Assembly: GCA_900472575.1 (NCBI GenBank)
Contig: UCIV01000024.1
Location: forward strand, 124,001-188,000
DNA: 64,000 nt
Reading direction: 5' to 3'
DNA from: Hyphomicrobiales bacterium
GTDB lineage: Bacteria > Pseudomonadota > Alphaproteobacteria > Rhizobiales > Rhizobiaceae
Part shown: piece by piece, positions 50,665 to 59,835 of the stretch
How the letters are laid out: the number at the start of each line of letters is the position of its first letter
Position numbering within the stretch: position 1 is the first letter of the stretch
Notes under the pieces: model-generated
What the model was told of the DNA's origin: nothing
Database searches by the model: none
Seen by the model: the letters and a program-made list of their open reading frames with translations, nothing else
Made by a program: the position numbers and the translations under genes

Positions 50665-52605
50665 ATGTTCAAAGACGCGATGAAGATCGAACAACTTCTC
50701 AAGGGATTGTCCGAAAACCGAAACTGGAAGCCGTTTCCCGGCATTCAGGACCGTTCTCAGTGGAAGGCCGTCGCCGGTGATCCGAATCTGAAAATCGCGG
50801 CGGAGGCGATAATCGCGGTCGCGGATCTTTTGCTGGATCAGGAGATCGATCCGCTGACAGGCTCCATGTACATGAATTTCATGACGAATGGCGACCGGCT
50901 TCTTTATGAGGAGAACTATTTTCGCCGCCGCTACGAGCTTTCCCATCTCGTCATTGCCGAATGCCTGAAAGCCGACGGTACCTATCTTTCGAAAATCATC
51001 GACTACCTCTGGGAAATCCTGGGCGAAATAAGCTGGTGCGTGCCCGCGCATAATTTTGCCGGGCAGCACGATATGGTGATGTTCAAGCAGCCCAATCCCT
51101 GGAAGGAAGACGATCCGCTTCCGGTTCCCGGCGACGACTATCTCGACCTATTTGCCTGCGAAACCGCGGCAACATTGGCCGAGGCATGTTATCTTTTGAA
51201 GCACACCCTGCTCGAAACCGTGCCTTCACTCTACTATCGCATACACGGCGAGATCGATCGCCGTGTACTGAAGCTTCTCGAAGGACCTAAGCATTACGGC
51301 TGGTATCTGGGCCGCAACAACTGGACGGCATGGTGCGCGCACAATCTTCTGCTTGCCGCCTGCTATACGGTCGAGGATGACCAGCGCCTGGCGGCCATCG
51401 CGATGAAGCTGATGGTACCGATGCAGCGCTTCTTCGACACGATCGAACCATCGGGTGCCTGCATCGAAGGGCCGGGCTACTGGGTGGTCAGCGCCGGGCG
51501 GCTTGCCGGTTTCGTCAGCCTTGTCGAGGAACGCTTCGGCATCGATCTGAAGGCGGGGGATAATCAGAAATTCCGCAATTTCGGGGAGCATATCCTGCCG
51601 CTCAATATCGGCGGCAACCTCTTCGTCAACTTCGCGGATGGCAGTCTGAAGATCGATCTGGATCAGGGGCTGCTCAGCCGCTATGCCAGCCTTATCGGCT
51701 CTGACCAGCTGTCCGGTCTCGTTGGCGATGATATAGACCGCTCGGCCAGGCACAAGCTGGCCAATCCGGGCCGGGGCCGGGGGCGCAACGATTACGCCCG
51801 CCAGTTTCTCGTTCATCTGACCCGACTGCTTTTGTGGACGCCGGAAAACAGGAAGTCGGCGGCAAGGACATGCGAGAAAAGCGTTTGGCTGGCCGACATG
51901 CAGATGATGATTGCCCGCTCCGACGAAAAAGCCGGTGCCGGGCTGATGCTGAGCGCAATCGCCGGCAGCAATGACCCGGAGGTCAACCATCACTCCCATA
52001 ACGACGTTGGCCATTTCAGCGTCTATCTGGACGGTGAGCCGATGATTATCGATCTGGGGCAGGGGGCCTATTCGCGCGCTACTTTCACCGAGACGCGATA
52101 TGATATGTGGCATATCAGTTCGAAGGGGCACAACGTTCCTGCCGTGAACGGCCATCTGCAATATGCGGGAAAAGGCTCGCAAGCGCGCGATGTTGCGTAC
52201 CGCCACGAAGGTACCAGCAGCTACCTGTCTCTTGACGCAAGCCCGGCTTATTTCCGTGATCCCGGATCGCGGCGAATGATCCGACACCTCAATTTCAGCC
52301 ATGACACGGCAAAGATCGAGATCAGCGACAAGATCGATTTGGGCGAGCCGCTCACCCGCTTTGAACTTCCTCTTTACGTCTCGGATCGAAAAATAGTTGT
52401 TGGGACTGACGGGGTTTGCCGGCTCTACGGGAAGCACAGCGTACTGGCCATCACCCCGGAAAATCTTCGCGTCACCGGTTTGGAGGCGATCGAGATTACA
52501 GATCCGCGCCACCTCGATGTCTGGGGAAGCCGGGTTTTCAAGATCGGTTTCGAGGCGATTGACATCGAAAAGGCGATCTTCGGTTTCTCGATCGAGATCG
52601 GTTGA
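50665..52605 (+). CDS. Heparinase II/III-like protein, probable cytoplasmic polysaccharide lyase
   Basis: 646 residues, no signal peptide, so it should act on imported oligosaccharides. The N-terminal half (about 60-400) is an alpha-helical toroid typical of PL families 12, 15, 17 and 21. The C-terminal heparinase II/III beta domain has the core NHHSHNDVGHFSVYLDG near residue 441, then IDLGQGAYSRATF and KGHNVPAVNG, the pattern carrying the catalytic His/Tyr region in this fold. Which uronan is cleaved cannot be told. It closes the importer operon 74 bases after the ATPase gene, which strongly ties it to the transported sugar. Confidence 0.9.
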   Translation: MFKDAMKIEQLLKGLSENRNWKPFPGIQDRSQWKAVAGDPNLKIAAEAIIAVADLLLDQEIDPLTGSMYMNFMTNGDRLLYEENYFRRRYELSHLVIAECLKADGTYLSKIIDYLWEILGEISWCVPAHNFAGQHDMVMFKQPNPWKEDDPLPVPGDDYLDLFACETAATLAEACYLLKHTLLETVPSLYYRIHGEIDRRVLKLLEGPKHYGWYLGRNNWTAWCAHNLLLAACYTVEDDQRLAAIAMKLMVPMQRFFDTIEPSGACIEGPGYWVVSAGRLAGFVSLVEERFGIDLKAGDNQKFRNFGEHILPLNIGGNLFVNFADGSLKIDLDQGLLSRYASLIGSDQLSGLVGDDIDRSARHKLANPGRGRGRNDYARQFLVHLTRLLLWTPENRKSAARTCEKSVWLADMQMMIARSDEKAGAGLMLSAIAGSNDPEVNHHSHNDVGHFSVYLDGEPMIIDLGQGAYSRATFTETRYDMWHISSKGHNVPAVNGHLQYAGKGSQARDVAYRHEGTSSYLSLDASPAYFRDPGSRRMIRHLNFSHDTAKIEISDKIDLGEPLTRFELPLYVSDRKIVVGTDGVCRLYGKHSVLAITPENLRVTGLEAIEITDPRHLDVWGSRVFKIGFEAIDIEKAIFGFSIEIG

Positions 52606-52792
52606 GCTCTGTTGAGTTCTGCGCAGCGCTTATCGTTGATCCATCAGAGGGTGAGTGAAAGCGCTGCCGATGTTGGCCCCCGAGCTCCGTGCCGGATGCT
52701 GGCAGATAGCATATCGTGAGAGATGTGGCATATGTTGTCGGAAGCGGAAGCTTCGGCCTGGCAGTCATTATCGAAATCACGAGATCCAATCC

Positions 52793-53698
52793 ATGAACAT
52801 CAAGCAACTGGAAGTGCTTCGCACGCTTCTGGCAACCGGCTCGACGATTGCCGCTGCAAAGACGATGGGCCTCAGTCAGTCCGGTGTCAGCCGCATGCTG
52901 CAGCAGCTGGAGCAGGATCTCTCGATCACGTTGTTTGTGCGTGACAAGGGCCGTCTCATCGCGACGCCCGAGGCGCTTGCGCTGGGCCATGACGCGGAAA
53001 ATGTTCTTCTTGCCGTGGACCGTATGTCCAGCCATGCGGAAGATCTGCGCAGCGGTGCATCCGGCCCGGATATCGTGCGCATCGGGCTGCCAAGCAGCAT
53101 GTGGGAAAATTTCGCTCCGGCCATGCTGGTGGATTATATTCGTGACTTTCCAGGTGTGCGCATAGAGACTTTTTTCGAAACCACGACGGCGATCAACAAG
53201 CTGGTTGGGGAACGTATCATCGATCTCGGTTTCCTGCGCATGGAAGGGGAGACAGGGCCGGGGATTGTGGTCGACAAGGTGGCAAGCGGCACGAGTGTCT
53301 GCGTCGTGCCCAAGGACCATCCATTGGCGGAACTGGAAACGATCTCGGCAAAGGACCTGCGCAATGTGCCGCTGGTTCTTATTGGCCGGCAGAGACCGAA
53401 CCGGATGGCACTCGACCAGCAGTTTGCACGCGCCGGTGTGAAGCAGATGGTGAAGATCGAGACGCATACCAACAGCTCGGCCTGTGCCTATGTTGCGCAG
53501 GGGTTGGGTGTGTCGATCATCAGCAGTTTCTACGCCAATCTGTATCGGCATCTCCCTGTCGTGCAGCGCCCTTTCGTTCCACAGGCCAGGCAGGATTTCG
53601 GCCTGGCGCGGGCTGCGGGCTTTCCGTTGTCGATCGCGGCGCAAGCCTTGAGCGATGCATTGCAGCGGCAAATTCAGCTTTCTCAAAAAATCGAATGA
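52793..53698 (+). CDS. LysR-family transcriptional regulator upstream of the second Opp operon
   Basis: 301 residues from the ATG at 52793. Helix-turn-helix MNIKQLEVLRTLLATGSTIAAAKTMGLSQSGVSRMLQQLE is textbook LysR (residues 1-45). The effector domain begins DIVRIGLPSSMWENFAP. A frame from 52655 adds a cysteine/arginine-rich stretch and is rejected. It lies 177 bases upstream of the Opp/Dpp operon on the same strand, with a palindrome between, so it is the likely regulator of that operon. Confidence 0.92.
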   Translation: MNIKQLEVLRTLLATGSTIAAAKTMGLSQSGVSRMLQQLEQDLSITLFVRDKGRLIATPEALALGHDAENVLLAVDRMSSHAEDLRSGASGPDIVRIGLPSSMWENFAPAMLVDYIRDFPGVRIETFFETTTAINKLVGERIIDLGFLRMEGETGPGIVVDKVASGTSVCVVPKDHPLAELETISAKDLRNVPLVLIGRQRPNRMALDQQFARAGVKQMVKIETHTNSSACAYVAQGLGVSIISSFYANLYRHLPVVQRPFVPQARQDFGLARAAGFPLSIAAQALSDALQRQIQLSQKIE

Positions 53699-53778
53699 GA
53701 TTAGCTAATTAATCCTGAAACTCGGGCTTTCCGGCCGACGAAGTGCGGCCCGCGAGATGCATAGACATATGACAAAAT

Positions 53779-53792
53779 CGCATAATATTGCG
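53779..53792. promoter_or_regulatory. AT-rich palindrome upstream of the second Opp operon
   Basis: CGCATAATATTGCG, nested in a wider inverted pair ATGAC (53769) and GTCAT (53801). It lies 84 bases before the first permease gene. Its position suits a LysR-type binding site. Confidence 0.45.
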
Positions 53793-53875
53793 TATCAAAA
53801 GTCATTTCGTCATAGTCTTAATTAACGAAACCGATGCTGGCGGAATGGAAAGCCGCCTTCAATCGTGGGGAAACA

Positions 53876-54820
53876 ATGCTGAGATTTATCCTGAGCCGTC
53901 TTCTGATGGCGCTGCCGACGATCGTGCTTGTCTCGATCACGGTGTTTGCGCTGATCCGCTTCATTCCCGGTGACCCCGCAGCGCTGATGCTGGGCGACAT
54001 GGCGCAGCCCGACCAGATCGCCGCCATGCGCACCGAGCTTGGCCTCGACAAATCGATGCCGCAACAATTCGCCATCTGGGCCGGAAATGTCCTGCAGGGT
54101 GATTTCGGGCGCTCGATCGTCAATGACGAGGAAGTCCTGCCGCTCGTCGTCTCGCGCTTCATGGTCAGCGCGGAAATCGTCGTGATCGCCGTTCTGCTGG
54201 CCAGCCTGATTGCGGTGCCTGCCGGTGTGATTGCAGCCTGGCGGCAGAACAGCGCAACCGATCTGGCGTTGGTCGGTACCGCGACGGTGCTTTTGTCGAT
54301 CCCGACATTCTGGCTCGGCCTTCTGCTGCTGCTTCTGTTCGGGCTGAAACTCGGCTGGCTGCCGGTTCTCGGTTACGTGTCGATCGGCGACAATGTGGTC
54401 GGCGGCCTGCTTTATCTGGTGCTGCCAGTGATGACGCTGGTCATCCACGAGGCCGGCGTGCTGATCCGCATGGCGCGCGCCTCGACACTGGAAGTGCTGC
54501 GTCTCGACTACATCACCCACGCCCGCGCTAAGGGACTTTCGGAAAGCGCCGTGTTGTGGCGGCATGCATTCAAGAATGCATTCGGCCCGACATGGACGAT
54601 GATCGGCCTCATTCTCGGCAACCTGCTTGGCGGCATTGCGGTCATCGAGACGGTGTTCACCATTCCCGGTCTCGGCCGCCTGATGGTCGACAGCATTTTT
54701 GCCCGTGATTATCCGGTTATCCAGGGCTGCCTGCTGTTCGTTTCCCTCTCCTACGTGCTGGTCAATCTCGTCGTCGACCTGCTTTATCCCCTGTTCGATC
54801 CGCGGGTTGTAGCCGAATGA
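53876..54820 (+). CDS. Opp/Dpp-type ABC transporter permease (DppB-like)
   Basis: 314 residues, about six membrane segments. The N terminus LRFILSRLLMALPTIVLVS and FIPGDPAALMLGD near residue 40 are DppB hallmarks; the EAA loop is LDYITHARAKGLSESAVLWRHAFKNAF near residue 210. The ATG at 53876 follows GGGGAAAC; an ATG at 53834 would add 14 residues without a better ribosome site. First gene of the operon; its stop overlaps the next start (ATGA). Confidence 0.95.
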   Translation: MLRFILSRLLMALPTIVLVSITVFALIRFIPGDPAALMLGDMAQPDQIAAMRTELGLDKSMPQQFAIWAGNVLQGDFGRSIVNDEEVLPLVVSRFMVSAEIVVIAVLLASLIAVPAGVIAAWRQNSATDLALVGTATVLLSIPTFWLGLLLLLLFGLKLGWLPVLGYVSIGDNVVGGLLYLVLPVMTLVIHEAGVLIRMARASTLEVLRLDYITHARAKGLSESAVLWRHAFKNAFGPTWTMIGLILGNLLGGIAVIETVFTIPGLGRLMVDSIFARDYPVIQGCLLFVSLSYVLVNLVVDLLYPLFDPRVVAE

Positions 54821-55635
54821 AAAAGTTCACTCTCAACGGCCTTATCGGCGGGTTTCTCATCACCGTTCTCATCGCAACCGCCGCACTTGGCCTGTTCTGG
54901 ACGCCGTTCGACCCGATGAAACTGTCGTTCACCGCCCGTCTTGCCGGGCCGAGCGCCACGCATCTTCTCGGGACGGACGAATTCGGCCGCGATGTCCTGA
55001 GCCGCCTGATGGTCGGAGCCCAGGCAAGCGTCTGGATCGGCTTTCTGACCGTCAGCTTCGCCACGATCTTTGGTACTCTCATCGGCCTTGTCAGCGGTTA
55101 TGCGCGCGGCTGGGTGGATGGGGCCATCATGGCCGTCAACAACGCGCTTCTGGCATTTCCCGGCATTCTTTTGGCGCTTGGCCTGCTTGCCGTCTTCGGC
55201 GCCAACCAATACGGCATCATCTTTGCGCTCGGTATTGCCTACACGCCGTCGATGGCGCGCGTTGTGCGCGGCGCCGTGCTGTCGCTGCGCGAACGCGAGT
55301 TCATCGAAGCCTCGCGGGTGATGGGCAATGGGGAGCTGTTCACGCTGTTCCGACATGTCCTGCCGAACTGCCTTGCGCCGATCACCGTGCTTGCCACCTC
55401 GATGTTCGGCTGGGCGATCCTGTCGGAAAGCGCGCTCTCCTTCCTCGGTCTCGGCGTGCCGCCACCGGCACCCACATGGGGCAATATGCTGGCCGCCGGC
55501 CGTCCCTTCATCCAGCAGGCCGTCTGGCTGGGTCTTTTCCCCGGTATCTGCATCGCGCTGACCCTGCTCGGCATCAATCTGCTCGGCGACGCCCTTCGCG
55601 ACCGCCTCGACCCGCGCATGAGGGGCCTGAAATGA
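54817..55635 (+). CDS. Opp/Dpp-type ABC transporter permease (DppC-like)
   Basis: 272 residues. Has the DppC signature LLGTDEFGRDVLSRLMVGA near residue 50 and the EAA loop EFIEASRVMGNGELFTLFRHVLPN near residue 160, ending LLGDALRDRLDPR. Slightly shorter at the N terminus than usual. Overlaps the genes on both sides by ATGA, so the four transporter genes are tightly coupled. Confidence 0.95.
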   Translation: MKKFTLNGLIGGFLITVLIATAALGLFWTPFDPMKLSFTARLAGPSATHLLGTDEFGRDVLSRLMVGAQASVWIGFLTVSFATIFGTLIGLVSGYARGWVDGAIMAVNNALLAFPGILLALGLLAVFGANQYGIIFALGIAYTPSMARVVRGAVLSLREREFIEASRVMGNGELFTLFRHVLPNCLAPITVLATSMFGWAILSESALSFLGLGVPPPAPTWGNMLAAGRPFIQQAVWLGLFPGICIALTLLGINLLGDALRDRLDPRMRGLK

Positions 55636-57278
55636 CCAAGGACATGTCCGCAGAAACGCTTTTGAGCGTCAACAGCCTTTCGCTTGAAGTTGCCCATACC
55701 GGCCTCGAGGTGGTCAAGGGCATCTCCTTCGACATCGCGCCGGGCGAAATCTTTGGCATCGTCGGCGAAAGCGGCTCCGGCAAGACGCTGGCCACCCGTG
55801 CGCTGATCTCGCTTCTGCCTCCGGCGATCAAGGTTACGGGTGGCTCCGTCCGCTACAAGGGCCGCGATGTCCTGACGATGAAGGACAGGGAGCTTCGGCA
55901 TCTGCGCGGCGGCGAAATCGGCGTGGTTTTCCAAGAGCCGATGACATCGCTCAACCCGTCGATGACCATCGGCCGACAGCTGGAAGAAGGACTTGTCCTT
56001 CACACCAAACTGTCGCCACAGGACCGTCGCGCCCACATCCTCGACATGCTGAAGCGTGTCGGCATCAAGGATCCGGAGGGAGCGCTTGCCGCCTATCCGC
56101 ACGAGTTTTCCGGCGGCATGCGCCAGCGCATCATGCTGGCGTCGGTCATGCTGCTGAAACCGGCGCTGCTGATCGCCGACGAACCGACCACGGCGCTCGA
56201 TGCCGTCATCCAGCGCGATGTGATGGAACTGATGGTGGAACTGACGCGGGCCGAAGGCACCGCCGTTCTCTTGATCAGCCACGACCTGCCGATGGTGGCG
56301 CGTTATACGAGCCGCATCGTGGTGATGGAAAAAGGCTCGATCGTCGAACAGGGGCGCACCGAGGATCTGCTCGATGCCCCGCAGCACGATTATACGAGGA
56401 AGCTTCTGTCCTCTCTGCCCTTCCGCGGCGAGGCGCGTGCGCTCGATACGTCGAAGGCACCGATGGTTTCGGCCCGTAATATCGTTGTCGATTATGCGGG
56501 ACGCAAATCTTTGCTCAAGAAGGCGAAACCCAAGCGCGCCCTGCATGGCATCAGCATCGATATCCACGAGGGCGAGGTCGTCGCGCTGGTCGGCGGCTCC
56601 GGTTCCGGCAAGACGACGCTTGGCCGCACGATTGCCGGTCTGGTCAAGGAAAGCGAAGGCGATATCCGCTTTCAGGGCCGTTCACGCGACGAGGACTGGC
56701 GCGACTATCGCCTGAACTGCCAGATGGTGTTTCAGGACCCGTATTCCTCGCTCGATCCGCGCATGACGATCCTGGCGCTGGTCGAGGAGGCGCTCCGACT
56801 GGTGCCCGATCTCGACGCTCAGGCAAAGCGCAAGCGGGCGCTGGAAACGCTGGAGGAAGTAGGCCTTAACGCCGATTACGCCAGCCGCTATCCTCACGAG
56901 CTTTCCGGTGGCCAGCGGCAGCGTGTGGCGATTGCCCGCGCGATTGCCCGCCGGCCGCGCTTCCTGATCGCCGACGAGCCGGTCTCGGCGCTCGACGTGA
57001 CGGTGCGCGCACAGGTGCTCGACCTCTTTTCCGACCTGCAGAAACGCTACGGCTTTTCCTGCCTGTTCATCAGCCACGATCTCGGCGTGGTCGAGCAGGT
57101 GGCTGACCGTGTCGTCGTCATGCAGGACGGCCGGATCATCGAAGAGGGAGATCGCGACACGATCTTCGACAACCCCAGGCAAGCCTATACCCGCCGCCTG
57201 CTCTCGGCCATTCCCGCGCTCGGCCACAACGAGCGGGGCGGCGTGACACTCAAATGGCGGCTCGAAAACGATGCATAA
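55632..57278 (+). CDS. Fused double ATP-binding protein of the second Opp/Dpp importer
   Basis: 548 residues in which DppD-like and DppF-like ATPases are joined. Domain 1 (about 1-260): Walker A GESGSGKT, signature FSGGMRQRI, Walker B LLIADEPTTAL. Domain 2 (about 280-548): Walker A GGSGSGKT, signature LSGGQRQRV, Walker B FLIADEPVSAL. Both sites look complete. The same gene fusion occurs in several importers such as GsiA. Start at 55632 overlaps the previous stop as ATGA; a frame from 55476 lies inside the permease gene. Confidence 0.95.
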   Translation: MTKDMSAETLLSVNSLSLEVAHTGLEVVKGISFDIAPGEIFGIVGESGSGKTLATRALISLLPPAIKVTGGSVRYKGRDVLTMKDRELRHLRGGEIGVVFQEPMTSLNPSMTIGRQLEEGLVLHTKLSPQDRRAHILDMLKRVGIKDPEGALAAYPHEFSGGMRQRIMLASVMLLKPALLIADEPTTALDAVIQRDVMELMVELTRAEGTAVLLISHDLPMVARYTSRIVVMEKGSIVEQGRTEDLLDAPQHDYTRKLLSSLPFRGEARALDTSKAPMVSARNIVVDYAGRKSLLKKAKPKRALHGISIDIHEGEVVALVGGSGSGKTTLGRTIAGLVKESEGDIRFQGRSRDEDWRDYRLNCQMVFQDPYSSLDPRMTILALVEEALRLVPDLDAQAKRKRALETLEEVGLNADYASRYPHELSGGQRQRVAIARAIARRPRFLIADEPVSALDVTVRAQVLDLFSDLQKRYGFSCLFISHDLGVVEQVADRVVVMQDGRIIEEGDRDTIFDNPRQAYTRRLLSAIPALGHNERGGVTLKWRLENDA

Positions 57279-57291
57279 CAGGATGAATACG

Positions 57292-58134
57292 ATGACTACT
57301 GCCGACCAGCTGTTCGCGATCTGCGACGCCCAGCCCTTTGTCACGCGCTTCATGGTGCGCAATCTGTTGACGGGTGAGGAAATCCGCCGTGGCGCCGACG
57401 AAGAAACGCCTTCCGGCAGCACCCGCAAGACGTCGATCATGATGGCCGCACTCAAGGCGGCACATGAAAGGCGGCTCGATCTGGATGAACCGGTGACCTA
57501 CGAGGAAAGGTTGGCCAAGGAAGTGGCGAGCGGCATGTTCCGCTACATGACGCCGGGTATCGTGATTTCGCTGAGAGACGCGATCACCGGCATGATGACG
57601 CTGAGCGACAATGTCTGCACGAAAATGGTGCTGGAGCGGCTGACGCTGGAAGAGGTGGATGGCTATTGCAAGGCGCTCGGCATGGCCAATACACATCATC
57701 GTTTCCTCATTCCGCCGCTCGCCCTGCCGGCCGACCATGCGCTGACGACGGTGACGACGACATCGGCCGCCGATCAGGTTCTGCTGCTGCAGACCATTCT
57801 CGATGCGCAATCCTCGACGCAGGCGCAGGAGAAGCTCGGATGTAGCGCCGAACTGTGCTCCTTCGCCATGGAGACGCTGAAGCACCAGATCCTGCGTTAC
57901 GGCATCCGTTCACGCCTGCCGTTCGAAACGCTGGTGGCGAGCAAAAGCGGGCGCGGCAAGCGCGGCCGCATGGATGCCGGCATCGTTTACAAAGGTGGCG
58001 CGCCGTTCTTCATCATCACCGCCTATACCGATGACGTGCCGCAGGTCATGGCCGATGGCACGCCGGGATACACGCTTTCGCTCGAAACGATCGGCCGGCT
58101 GGCGCAGGCCTGCTGGAACGGGTTCCAGTCGTAG
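57292..58134 (+). CDS. Cytoplasmic beta-lactamase-fold serine hydrolase of the importer operon
   Basis: 280 residues, class A beta-lactamase/DD-peptidase-like fold (Beta-lactamase2). The active-site elements are complete: Ser43-Thr-Arg-Lys46, Ser105-Asp-Asn107 and Lys218-Ser-Gly220. There is no signal peptide, and I cannot find the class A Glu-x-x-Leu-Asn element that supplies Glu166, so it is unlikely to be a true resistance enzyme. AGGA lies 8 bases before the ATG at 57292; ATGs at 57271 and 57283 are in frame, and 57271 would overlap the ATPase gene. Its place between ATPase and binding-protein genes ties it to the imported compound, perhaps a lactam, amide or peptide. Confidence 0.85.
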   Translation: MTTADQLFAICDAQPFVTRFMVRNLLTGEEIRRGADEETPSGSTRKTSIMMAALKAAHERRLDLDEPVTYEERLAKEVASGMFRYMTPGIVISLRDAITGMMTLSDNVCTKMVLERLTLEEVDGYCKALGMANTHHRFLIPPLALPADHALTTVTTTSAADQVLLLQTILDAQSSTQAQEKLGCSAELCSFAMETLKHQILRYGIRSRLPFETLVASKSGRGKRGRMDAGIVYKGGAPFFIITAYTDDVPQVMADGTPGYTLSLETIGRLAQACWNGFQS

Positions 58135-58165
58135 ACATCAACAATAGCAAAAAGAGGGTAGAACA

Positions 58166-59710
58166 ATGAAAAAGCTTCTTCTGGCAGGCACGGCTCTGCT
58201 TGCAATGACCAGCATAACCAATGCCCGCGATATCACGATCGCGCAGAGTTCCGATCTGCGCAGCGCCAATCCCGGCGTCAACCGCGATGGCAATACCGAT
58301 GGCGTCATCCTGCATATCGTCGAGGGGCTTGTCGGTTACAACAATAGCGGCGAGGTGAAGCCGCTTCTGGCCAAGAGTTTCGAAACCTCCGCCGACGGCC
58401 TGACCTATACGTTCAAACTGCGCACGGATGTGAAATTCCACAACGGAAAGACGATGACGGCGGAGGATGTCGTCTGGAACTGGACGCGGTACCTGAAGCC
58501 GGAAACCAAATGGACCTGCCTCAACGACTTCGCCAAGGGCGGTGCAGCACCGGTTACGGACGTGAAGGCCGCGGATGCTTCGACCGTCGCAATCACTCTT
58601 GAAAAGCCATCTGCGGTTTTCCTCGGCCTGATGTCGCGTCCGGAATGCGGTTATACCGGCATGATCTCACCGGATTCCGTTGCTGCCGATGGCAGCTTCG
58701 TCAAGCCGATCGGCACCGGACCGTTTCAATGGGACGAGTGGAAGAAGGGTGAGTATATCCATCTGAAGAAATTCGCTGATTACGTCTCGCCGGAGAATGA
58801 CGGCAAGCCGGATGGCATGGTCGGCTCCAAACGGCCGCTGGCCGACGGCATCAAGTTCATGATTATCCCGGATGCATCGACCGTGAAGGCCGGTCTGGAG
58901 TCCGGTGTACTCGATACGGCCGAAATTTCACCCGATCTTATCCCGGAGTTCAAGGCCAGCGATAAGACGCAGCTGATCGTTTCGCGCAACAACGGCAAGA
59001 ACCTTTTCTATATCCAGACCCGCGACAAGGTCTTGAGCAATCCTGGCGTGCGTCGCGCCATGGCAATGGCGCTCGATCTCGATGAACTGGTGGCCGCTGC
59101 ATCGAACGGGACCGGCGAGGCGAACGGCTCGATGGTATCGCAGGACAGCGTCTATTTCGACGAGGCCCAGAAGACGCGTCTTCCCTACGATATCGAGGCT
59201 GCCAAGAAGGAACTGGCAGATGCCGGCTACAAGGGTGAGCCGATCTCGATCATCGCCAACAAGCGCGGCAACGTGCCGAGCTTCCCGGCGGCCGTCATGG
59301 CGCAGGCGATGATGCAGCAGGCGGGCCTCAACGTGCAGATCGAAGTGCTGGATTACGCGACCCAGGTCGACCGCCGCCGCTCCGGCAATTATCAGGTGAT
59401 CTCGCAGTCGGTCGCGCCGCGTCTCGACCCGGCGCTGATGTATTCTTTCTATGTCGGCAACAAGGACAAGAACGCATCGCTGATGTGGGATGATCCGAAA
59501 GCCGTCGAACTGATGAACGCCGCCTATGCAGAAGCCGATCAGGAAAAGCGCCAGAAGATCTTCGATGAGTTCCATGAGCTGATGCTGAAGGAAATGCCGG
59601 GCATCTTTCTCTACGACATGGTGGACGTCTGGGGCGCGACGAAGAAGCTGAAAGGCCAGCCGGTCTGGCAGTCGAATGCCCGCCTCTGGGAAGTCTCGGT
59701 CGAAGACTGA
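58166..59710 (+). CDS. Family-5 (Opp/Dpp-type) ABC transporter substrate-binding protein
   Basis: Periplasmic binding protein, 514 residues. Signal peptide MKKLLLAGTALLAMTSITNA, cut before RDITIAQ. Typical family features are YTFKLRTDVKFHNGKTMTAEDVVWNW near residue 85 and GTGPFQWDEWKKGEYI near residue 185. It lies 31 bases after the serine hydrolase gene with an AGAGGG ribosome site. It provides ligand specificity to the importer encoded just upstream. Ligand likely a small peptide or N-acyl amino acid, given the hydrolases around it (inference). Confidence 0.95.
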   Translation: MKKLLLAGTALLAMTSITNARDITIAQSSDLRSANPGVNRDGNTDGVILHIVEGLVGYNNSGEVKPLLAKSFETSADGLTYTFKLRTDVKFHNGKTMTAEDVVWNWTRYLKPETKWTCLNDFAKGGAAPVTDVKAADASTVAITLEKPSAVFLGLMSRPECGYTGMISPDSVAADGSFVKPIGTGPFQWDEWKKGEYIHLKKFADYVSPENDGKPDGMVGSKRPLADGIKFMIIPDASTVKAGLESGVLDTAEISPDLIPEFKASDKTQLIVSRNNGKNLFYIQTRDKVLSNPGVRRAMAMALDLDELVAAASNGTGEANGSMVSQDSVYFDEAQKTRLPYDIEAAKKELADAGYKGEPISIIANKRGNVPSFPAAVMAQAMMQQAGLNVQIEVLDYATQVDRRRSGNYQVISQSVAPRLDPALMYSFYVGNKDKNASLMWDDPKAVELMNAAYAEADQEKRQKIFDEFHELMLKEMPGIFLYDMVDVWGATKKLKGQPVWQSNARLWEVSVED

Positions 59711-59717
59711 GTTTTGA

Positions 59718-59741
59718 GCGCGCCGGCAAGGATCGGCGCGC
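59718..59741 (+). repeat. Stem-loop after the second family-5 binding-protein gene
   Basis: GCGCGCCG (59718-59725) pairs with CGGCGCGC (59734-59741) around an 8-base loop, 8 bases after the stop. TTTT follows 10 bases later. It may partly terminate or stabilise the transcript. Confidence 0.6.
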
Positions 59742-59767
59742 CTGTCTACCTTTTCAAGGAAATTCAA

Positions 59768-59785
59768 CCGGCGGGAGATCGCCGG
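59768..59785 (+). repeat. Second hairpin before the M20 hydrolase gene
   Basis: CCGGCG (59768-59773) and CGCCGG (59780-59785) around GGAGAT. It may separate the M20 gene from the transporter transcript. Confidence 0.45.
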
Positions 59786-59835
59786 ATGTTTTTCTGCGTC
59801 CTGAGGGCGCTCACACATTCATGCGAGGACAGGCC

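Noticed and set aside
57292..58134. Antibiotic-resistance beta-lactamase
   Set aside because: Motifs fit the fold, but there is no signal peptide, the class A Glu166 motif is not seen, and the gene sits inside an importer operon.
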